5,356 bases of DNA from Nitrospirota bacterium (GTDB taxonomy: Bacteria > Nitrospirota > Thermodesulfovibrionia > Thermodesulfovibrionales > UBA6898), in contig JAOUFP010000227.1 in the NCBI GenBank assembly GCA_029858145.1, forward strand, positions 1-5,356, read 5' to 3'. Below are positions 1 through 3,922 of this stretch, one piece after another (the stretch's first letter is position 1; the number at the start of each line of letters is the position of its first letter). The translations under genes were made by a program, and so were the position numbers. The notes below the pieces were generated by a model, which worked only from the letters and a program-made list of their open reading frames with translations, did no database searches and was not told the origin of the DNA.

Positions 1-36
1 TTTTTGCTGCGTTCCGTAAAAGACAGATCTCTCCAC
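1..36 (-). CDS. Start of an unidentified gene, cut by the left window edge
   Basis: A reading frame opens with GTG at 36-34 and stays open for 12 codons to the window edge, giving (M)ERSVFYGTQQK. The start is supported by a GGAG Shine-Dalgarno sequence at 47-44, seven bases upstream, which overlaps the TAG stop of the oxidoreductase gene before it. That arrangement is typical of translationally coupled genes in one operon. There is no ATG in the stretch. Too little is visible to recognise a family. By position it belongs to the rfbF operon, where a CDP-glucose-processing or glycosyl-transfer enzyme would be expected, but that is only context. Confidence 0.45.
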   Translation of the reverse strand, partial: MERSVFYGTQQK

Positions 37-46
37 CGGAGCTCTC

Positions 47-1156
47 CTATGCGCCGGACTGCATCCCGTCGAACATTTTTTTGACGTAGCGGGCGATCGC
101 GGGAGCTGCCGTAAGTCCGGGAGACTCGATACCCACAAGGTTGATGAAACCCGGCATGTCCTCGCTGATAACGAAATCCCTGAAAGCTTCTCCGGGTCCC
201 TGGAGTTTCGGCCGGATGCCGGACATATCAGGGACAATATCCTCCCTGCGGATAAAGGGCAGGAATTTCACAGCTGATTCGTAAAACCGGTCCTTCTTGT
301 CCGCGTCCACCTTATAGTCTTCAACTCTGTCGATATACGTTGCATCAGGCCCCAGCTTCATGCGTCCGCTCAGGTCCAGCGTCAGATGCACGCCCAGTCC
401 GACATGATTCTTTTCGGGAACCGGATACACAAGTCTTTGCACGATGCCGTTCTTTGCGTTGGCTATACTGAAGTAATCCCCTTTGCAGTAATGAAGGGTG
501 TAGTCCTTGCCGGTCATTCGCGCGATTATATCGGAATGCAGCCCCGAGGCGTTTATTACCCTCTCCGAGGTAAATTCAAACCCTTCGCCCTGCCCGTTCA
601 GGGTGCCGATCCTATATCCCTTATCTTCTGTCTCGATGCTCACGACTTCCGTTCCACAGACAATCTCCGCACCGTTCATCTTGGCCTTCTGAAGATAGTA
701 ATCCATCAGCGCATGTGCGCTGATGATTCCGGTATCCGGGGAGTAAAGTCCCCCGATGGCCCTGATATTCGGCTCCATTTCCTGAATCTGCTTTTGATCC
801 ACCAGGCACACTGATGAGACGCCGTTCTGCATCGCCCGGTTCATCAACTGTCCGATCTGGTCCATTTCATTTTCAGTCGTCGCGATGATCAGTTTGCCGG
901 TCTTTTTATGGGGAATCTTATGCTGCAGGCACAGTTCGTAGAGCAGTTCCCTGCCTTCGACGCATAATCCGGCCTTCAGTGACCCTGCGGGATAATATAT
1001 GCCGGCATGGACAACCTCACTGTTTCGTGAACTGATGCCTCTTCCGTGGGATGCATTTTTTTCGATCACGTAGACGCTCAGCCTTCTTTCGGAAAGCTCT
1101 GCTGCGACAGCAAGCCCGATCACGCCGGCGCCGATGATCGTTACATCTGCGTCCAT
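47..1156 (-). CDS. FAD-dependent oxidoreductase, L-2-hydroxyglutarate oxidase (LhgO/L2HGDH) family
   Basis: This is a 369-residue flavoprotein of the DAO/L-2-hydroxyglutarate dehydrogenase group. Characterised members oxidise L-2-hydroxyglutarate to 2-oxoglutarate and pass electrons on to quinone or oxygen. The N-terminus is a dinucleotide-binding fold, with GAGVIG at residues 9-14 and the ribose-binding acid E32. The family signature SSRNSEVVHAGIYYP follows at 42-56, with SGIRPKL at 312-318 and the C-terminal FAD-contacting GIESPGLTAAP at 342-352. The start is placed at 1156, not at an in-frame upstream codon at 1252. The Rossmann strand begins right after this Met, a GGAG site precedes it, and the longer form would overlap rfbF. 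No signal peptide or membrane helix is seen. It lies 43 bp after rfbF, so it is probably co-transcribed. The family is secure; the substrate is not, and in a polysaccharide operon it may be another 2-hydroxy acid or a sugar-linked one. Confidence 0.9.
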   Translation of the reverse strand: MDADVTIIGAGVIGLAVAAELSERRLSVYVIEKNASHGRGISSRNSEVVHAGIYYPAGSLKAGLCVEGRELLYELCLQHKIPHKKTGKLIIATTENEMDQIGQLMNRAMQNGVSSVCLVDQKQIQEMEPNIRAIGGLYSPDTGIISAHALMDYYLQKAKMNGAEIVCGTEVVSIETEDKGYRIGTLNGQGEGFEFTSERVINASGLHSDIIARMTGKDYTLHYCKGDYFSIANAKNGIVQRLVYPVPEKNHVGLGVHLTLDLSGRMKLGPDATYIDRVEDYKVDADKKDRFYESAVKFLPFIRREDIVPDMSGIRPKLQGPGEAFRDFVISEDMPGFINLVGIESPGLTAAPAIARYVKKMFDGMQSGA

Positions 1157-1160
1157 GAGT

Positions 1161-1166
1161 CTCTCC
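1161..1166 (-). promoter_or_regulatory. Ribosome binding site that fixes the oxidoreductase start
   Basis: GGAGAG on the minus strand, with the GGAG core six bases before the ATG at 1156. It supports the short form of the oxidoreductase over in-frame upstream starts inside rfbF. Confidence 0.7.
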
Positions 1167-1199
1167 AGAAGCGGCCGCACGCTGACAAAGCCGGCTTCA

Positions 1200-1967
1200 T
1201 CACCATTTCTTCCATGGCGCCTTCCCGCTTTCCCACATTTCCTCCAGGACATGTTTATCCCTTAATGTGTCCATGGGATGCCAGAACCCGTAGTGGCGAT
1301 AGGCTGAAAGCATCTCGTCCTGCGCAAGCCGCCTGAGGGGGTCCTGCTCCCAGACGCTCGTGTCGTCCCCGATATAGTCCATCACCGCGGGCTCAAGCAC
1401 AAAAAAGCCTCCGTTAATCCATGCACCGTCTCCCTGGGGCTTTTCCCTGAAATTGACTACCCGGTCTTTTTCAAGGCTGAGTATGCCGAACCTTCCGGGT
1501 GGCTGGACCGCTGTCAGCGTCGCGTGCGTTTTCTGATTTTTATGAAATTCGCAAAGTTTCCCCAGGTCGATATCGCTTACCCCGTCACCATAGGTGAAGC
1601 AAAATGTTTCCTTTCCAATATAGTCCCTCACTCTTTTCAGGCGGCCGCCTGTCATCGTCTTTTCACCCGTATCAACCAGCGTCACCTTCCATGGATCTGA
1701 TCCATTCGTGTGCACGTGCATTTTATTGTCTTTCATGTCAAAGGTAATATCGGACATCTGGAGAAAATACCGGGAGAAATATTCTTTTATCATGTACCCC
1801 TTGTACCCGCAGCAGATAATGAAGTCATTGATGCCGTAGGACGAAAAAATTTTCATGATGTGCCAGAGAATCGGTTTTCCGCCTATTTCTACCATGGGCT
1901 TCGGACGAACCGTGGTTTCCTCTGATAAACGCGTGCCGTATCCTCCGGCCAATATTACCGCCTTCAT
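1200..1967 (-). CDS. rfbF: Glucose-1-phosphate cytidylyltransferase
   Basis: This cytoplasmic enzyme joins CTP and glucose-1-phosphate to give CDP-glucose and pyrophosphate, the entry step to CDP-linked dideoxysugars such as abequose, paratose, tyvelose and their branched relatives. It is 255 residues, the usual full length. The nucleotidyltransferase signature LAGGYGTRLSEETTVRPKPM occupies residues 6-25. A YGDG metal-binding motif is at 126-129 (D128), FREKP at 173-177, NGGFFV at 185-190, and VWEQDPL at 205-211. The stretch DTGEKTMTGGRLKR (99-112) and the ending WHPMDTLRD (229-237) are typical of RfbF and separate it from dTDP- or UDP-glucose pyrophosphorylases. The usual partner, CDP-glucose 4,6-dehydratase (rfbG), is not in the window. 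Translation starts from ATG after a strong AGAGGTG site. It is first in a leftward operon and has a sigma-54 promoter match about 360 bp upstream. Confidence 0.95.
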   Translation of the reverse strand: MKAVILAGGYGTRLSEETTVRPKPMVEIGGKPILWHIMKIFSSYGINDFIICCGYKGYMIKEYFSRYFLQMSDITFDMKDNKMHVHTNGSDPWKVTLVDTGEKTMTGGRLKRVRDYIGKETFCFTYGDGVSDIDLGKLCEFHKNQKTHATLTAVQPPGRFGILSLEKDRVVNFREKPQGDGAWINGGFFVLEPAVMDYIGDDTSVWEQDPLRRLAQDEMLSAYRHYGFWHPMDTLRDKHVLEEMWESGKAPWKKW

Positions 1968-1972
1968 TTGAT

Positions 1973-1980
1973 CACCTCTT
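1973..1980 (-). promoter_or_regulatory. Strong Shine-Dalgarno site of rfbF
   Basis: AAGAGGTG on the minus strand, five bases before the rfbF ATG at 1967. It sits only 9-10 bases after the 3' foot of the 44-nt palindrome, so that structure could influence its accessibility. Confidence 0.75.
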
Positions 1981-1989
1981 TACGCGGAT

Positions 1990-2033
1990 GCCTGCTGAAT
2001 GCCCCGCCTCTTCAGGCGGGGGTGAAAGCAGGC
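1990..2033 (-). repeat. 44-nt two-tier GC-rich palindrome upstream of rfbF
   Basis: The outer stem pairs GCCTGCT (1990-1996) with AGCAGGC (2027-2033), seven perfect pairs. A symmetric 5/5 internal loop follows. The inner stem pairs CCCCGCCT (2002-2009) with AGGCGGGG (2014-2021), eight perfect pairs closing a four-base loop. It has no following T-run on either strand, so it is a poor intrinsic terminator. It lies in the 5' leader of rfbF. Compact CCCCGCC/GGCGGGG hairpins resemble REP-like repeats and end hairpins of IS200/IS605-type elements, but that resemblance is only suggestive. Confidence 0.8.
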
Positions 2034-2277
2034 TATCCCAAATAATAATCTTCCTTGCTCGCTAAACATGCCCCGGGCTTACCGCCCTCACTTATGCGCC
2101 GCTGCTCCCGCACGCGATAGACCTGCAGCGACAGCTGATTGCAGACAAAGCACATCCCCCCGAGCCATTGCATAATTTTGCTGATTCCCTTTCCACTTGC
2201 GACTTTATTCTTTCTGCCGTGCTTCGATGACCGCCCGCGCAACGTCCGCAGGAATTTCTAATGTATGCCGCGCTCCG

Positions 2278-2308
2278 CCTGCTGAGTCACATTACAGTGA
2301 CCGGCAGG
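2278..2308 (-). repeat. Hairpin at the predicted 5' end of the rfbF transcript
   Basis: CCTGC (2278-2282) pairs with GCAGG (2304-2308), and GTCAC (2286-2290) pairs with GTGAC (2297-2301). A 3/2 internal loop separates the stems and the terminal loop is six bases. If the sigma-54 promoter at 2340-2324 is real, transcription starts near 2313 and this hairpin begins within about five bases of the 5' end, where it could protect the mRNA. Confidence 0.5.
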
Positions 2309-2323
2309 TATAAATACTTCAGA

Positions 2324-2340
2324 AGCAATTGATATACCAG
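2324..2340 (-). promoter_or_regulatory. Sigma-54 (-24/-12) promoter reading toward rfbF
   Basis: The minus-strand sequence CTGGTATATCAATTGCT matches the sigma-54 consensus YTGGCAYR-N4-TTGCW at all specified positions but one (C to T in the -24 element). It has the invariant GG-N10-GC spacing: GG at 2338-2337 and GC at 2326-2325. The predicted start is near 2313, about 345 nt before the rfbF ATG. Two support points are a gene for a sigma-54-activator-type protein immediately upstream, and paired dyads 64 and 94 bp upstream of the -12 element in the usual activator-binding zone. A single motif match can arise by chance, so it needs 5'-end mapping. Confidence 0.6.
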
Positions 2341-2380
2341 TCGATTAGCAGGATAAATAGAAGAACTTACTATATTTTTA

Positions 2381-2397
2381 TGTATCTAACGGATACA
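2381..2397. promoter_or_regulatory. Perfect dyad, likely activator-binding site (proximal)
   Basis: TGTATC-TAACG-GATACA is a perfect six-base inverted repeat with a five-base spacer, centred at 2389. That is roughly -76 relative to the predicted sigma-54 start, a normal position for an enhancer bound by an NtrC-type regulator. A diverged copy with the same geometry is centred 30 bp further upstream. Confidence 0.45.
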
Positions 2398-2410
2398 ATG
2401 GATAACTTAT

Positions 2411-2427
2411 TGTTTCCGATAGCTACA
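2411..2427. promoter_or_regulatory. Imperfect dyad, likely activator-binding site (distal)
   Basis: TGTTTC-CGATA-GCTACA matches the proximal dyad at 10 of 12 arm positions with the same five-base spacer. Its centre, 2419, is 30 bp (about three helical turns) from the proximal one and near -106. Paired, nearly helically phased sites favour cooperative dimer binding by Fis-type HTH regulators. It overlaps the last codons of the doubtful 38-codon ORF. Confidence 0.4.
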
Positions 2428-2539
2428 CTTTGGAGGCACTCGAAACCTGAAGGAAAACAGGCAGATCACCATCATATTCCCATTCTCTGCTGATCCATCC
2501 AGTTGTATTGAATTCCCCCTGCAGGCAAACGTTTATCAT
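2423..2539 (-). CDS. Possible 38-residue small protein coupled to the regulator gene
   Basis: An ATG at 2539-2537 overlaps the TGA stop of the response regulator in an ATGA arrangement and opens 38 codons to TAG at 2425-2423. The peptide is acidic and aromatic in its middle (WISREWEYDGDLPVF). A GAGGG stretch lies about ten bases upstream, inside the regulator gene. I recognise no family, and see no signal peptide, membrane helix or cysteine motif. ATGA overlaps also occur by chance, and the end of the frame runs through the distal dyad. It is listed because translational coupling is possible. Confidence 0.2.
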   Translation of the reverse strand: MINVCLQGEFNTTGWISREWEYDGDLPVFLQVSSASKV

Positions 2540-3888
2540 ATCTGGATTTCCCTCAACCGCTTGTACATCGCCTTTCTTGAGATGCCGAGTAACCGGGAAG
2601 CCTTTGACTTGTTGCCTTTGCAAAACTCAAGGGCATCCTTCAATGCCTCCTTCTCCAGTTCTCTGAAGGTCTTCAGGGCGTTACAATTGGCTGACGGCCT
2701 TCTTGTGGAAAGTAATTCTTCCGGAAGGTCCCTGGGAGTGATTTTATCTCCTCTTGCCAGCATTACCGCTCTTTCAACAACATTTCTGAGCTGCTTCACG
2801 TTCCCCGGCCAGTAGAAGTTTTCAAACATCTTCATTACTTTGTCCGAAATAGTCAAAACCTTCTGCTCTCTCGCGGAAAACTCATTAAAAAAAGCCGAAA
2901 CCAGCAAGGGGATATCATCTTTTCGCTCCCTCAGCGGAGGGACATTTATCTCTATCTGATTTATCCTGTTCAGCAGGTCTTCCATGAAATTGCCTTGCTG
3001 TGCCTCTTTCTTCAAATCGCGCTTCGTAGAAGACAACAGCCTGAAATCAGCCCTGGTTTTCCTGTTATTGCCGGGACGCCGGACATCTTTTTCCTGAAGA
3101 ACTTTAAGAAGTTTCGCCTGCAGAGACAGCCCGAGATATCCTATTTCATCAAGGAACAAGGTGCCGCCGAAGGCCTCTTCAAACTTCCCCGTCTTCCTTG
3201 AAAATGCCCCGGGAAAAGACTCCTTCTCCCGGCCAAAAAGTTCCTCCGCTATAAGTTCCTCCGGCATGACGGAACAGTTGAGGGAAATAAACGGCCCTTT
3301 CTTTTTCCTGCAGCCGCTGATTGCCCTTGCGATGAGCTCTTTACCGGAGCCCGCTTCCCCATGGATAAGGACATTACTGTCGGAGTCCTTTACCGCTTCA
3401 ATAATCTCAATTATTTTGCGCATCTCCCCGCTGCTCCCGATGATGCGATACAGCAGATTTTCATCAGGCAAGCCCTTTTTCAGCGCTTCAACTTCCTTCT
3501 TCAGCGAACGCAATTCCACCGCTCTGTCAAGCACCCCTTTCAGACAGGTATATTCAGGCAATTTTTTAAAACAGCAGAATGCGCCGCGGGTCAGCGCCGA
3601 AAAGGCATGTCCATCGTTTCCATGCCCCGTCAAAAGAATAACAGGGATGGCAGGATGATTTTCTTTTACATAGTCAAATACTTGCGTGCCGTCCCTGCAG
3701 TGCATCCCCGCATCCGTAATTACCGCGGCAATGTCATATTCCGGGATTTCATTGATCGCCGTATCTGCCTCTGCCTCTGTCAAACCGAAGACGTCATATC
3801 CGTCTTTTGACAGCATTTCGGAGAACGCCCTGATAGAATCCGCCTCAGCATCGACAATCAATACCTTTTTCCTGTCACGCATAGTCAT
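2536..3888 (-). CDS. NtrC-family sigma-54-type response regulator with atypical GAFTGA loop
   Basis: A 450-residue cytoplasmic DNA-binding regulator. The receiver spans about 6-122, with phospho-acceptor D59, T87 and K109, followed by a short charged linker. The AAA+ domain (about 147-375) carries Walker A GEAGSGKE (177-184), Walker B TLFLDEIG (243-250), PPLRER (317-322) and sensor II PGNVKQLRN (361-369). A Fis-type HTH occupies about 411-450, with GNKSKASRLLGISRKAMYKRL as its core. Several key positions differ. The acidic pocket reads D13-A14-E15 instead of D-D-E. The sigma-54-contacting GAFTGA loop is ESFPGA (223-228). The first Arg of the usual FREDLxxR is M302, although R308 remains. It may therefore still hydrolyse ATP yet work differently with sigma-54. 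It starts 34 bp after the dehydratase, with GGGG just before the ATG, so the two are probably co-transcribed. No partner kinase is visible. PrsR-like exopolysaccharide regulators are the nearest analogy (inference). Confidence 0.92.
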   Translation of the reverse strand: MTMRDRKKVLIVDAEADSIRAFSEMLSKDGYDVFGLTEAEADTAINEIPEYDIAAVITDAGMHCRDGTQVFDYVKENHPAIPVILLTGHGNDGHAFSALTRGAFCCFKKLPEYTCLKGVLDRAVELRSLKKEVEALKKGLPDENLLYRIIGSSGEMRKIIEIIEAVKDSDSNVLIHGEAGSGKELIARAISGCRKKKGPFISLNCSVMPEELIAEELFGREKESFPGAFSRKTGKFEEAFGGTLFLDEIGYLGLSLQAKLLKVLQEKDVRRPGNNRKTRADFRLLSSTKRDLKKEAQQGNFMEDLLNRINQIEINVPPLRERKDDIPLLVSAFFNEFSAREQKVLTISDKVMKMFENFYWPGNVKQLRNVVERAVMLARGDKITPRDLPEELLSTRRPSANCNALKTFRELEKEALKDALEFCKGNKSKASRLLGISRKAMYKRLREIQI

Positions 3889-3922
3889 TTTTTCCCCGGC
3901 CCGGTCATTGTGATCAAATGAA

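Larger units (their letters stand above)
1990..2308 (-). mobile_element. Possible small inserted element bounded by two hairpins
   Basis: Hairpins at 2308-2278 and 2033-1990 bracket about 319 bp, and both have a CCTGC/GCAGG basal stem. The 9-mer GCCTGCTGA occurs at both 1990-1998 and 2277-2285. The interval holds only broken-looking coding fragments. It lies between a sigma-54 promoter match and the rfbF Shine-Dalgarno site, and removing it would leave an ordinary leader of about 27 nt. Hairpin-ended elements without their own transposase are known as derivatives of the IS200/IS605 group. No transposase, TnpB remnant or certain target duplication is visible, so this is a hypothesis. Confidence 0.25.
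1968..2535. other. 568-bp regulatory stretch between the response regulator and rfbF
   Basis: No convincing protein gene lies here. From right to left it contains a doubtful 38-codon ORF (2539-2423), two related dyads (2427-2411 and 2397-2381), an AT-rich segment, a sigma-54-type promoter (2340-2324), a hairpin (2308-2278), and two minus-strand coding-like fragments. One fragment contains the peptide HTLEIPADVARAVIEARQKE and ends in TAA near 2216; it has no start codon. The other is a TTG-started 69-codon frame (2242-2033) rich in basic residues. After these come a large palindrome (2033-1990) and the rfbF Shine-Dalgarno site. The fragments look like debris more than working genes. I see no tRNA, CRISPR repeats or Rho-independent terminator with a clear T-run. 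Confidence 0.7.

Noticed and set aside
1157..1252. Longer N-terminus for the oxidoreductase beginning at 1252
   Set aside because: It would overlap rfbF, and adds a basic stretch before the Rossmann strand that the family lacks. The Met at 1156 has a better Shine-Dalgarno site.
2033..2242. 69-codon minus-strand frame with a CFVCN motif
   Set aside because: It starts at TTG without a good Shine-Dalgarno site, has no recognisable family, and ends inside the palindrome foot. It looks like debris within the leader.
2216..2300. Minus-strand fragment containing HTLEIPADVARAVIEARQKE
   Set aside because: It reads like real protein sequence but has no start codon between the preceding TAA and its own TAA. 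At most it is a gene remnant, and I cannot name the family.
2351..2400. Sigma-70-like TTGTAT / TATAGT pair on the minus strand
   Set aside because: The -35 matches only three of six bases and the region is AT-rich, so a -10-like hexamer is expected by chance.
2455..2490. Weak hairpin after the regulator gene as a terminator
   Set aside because: Only five base pairs (2461-2465 with 2486-2490) around a 20-base loop, followed by a short TTTT. That is too weak to call a terminator.
3885..3908. Seven-codon leader ORF (MTGPGKK) overlapping the regulator start by ATGA
   Set aside because: There is no Shine-Dalgarno sequence before it, and such tiny frames are common by chance.
3161..3913. Long plus-strand open frames opposite the regulator gene
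   Set aside because: They are antisense shadows of a clearly conserved AAA+ protein, with low-complexity composition and no family features.
3905..3921. TCATT/AATGA inverted repeat between the dehydratase and the regulator
   Set aside because: The stem is only five AT-rich pairs with a seven-base loop in a 34-bp gap; no clear role.
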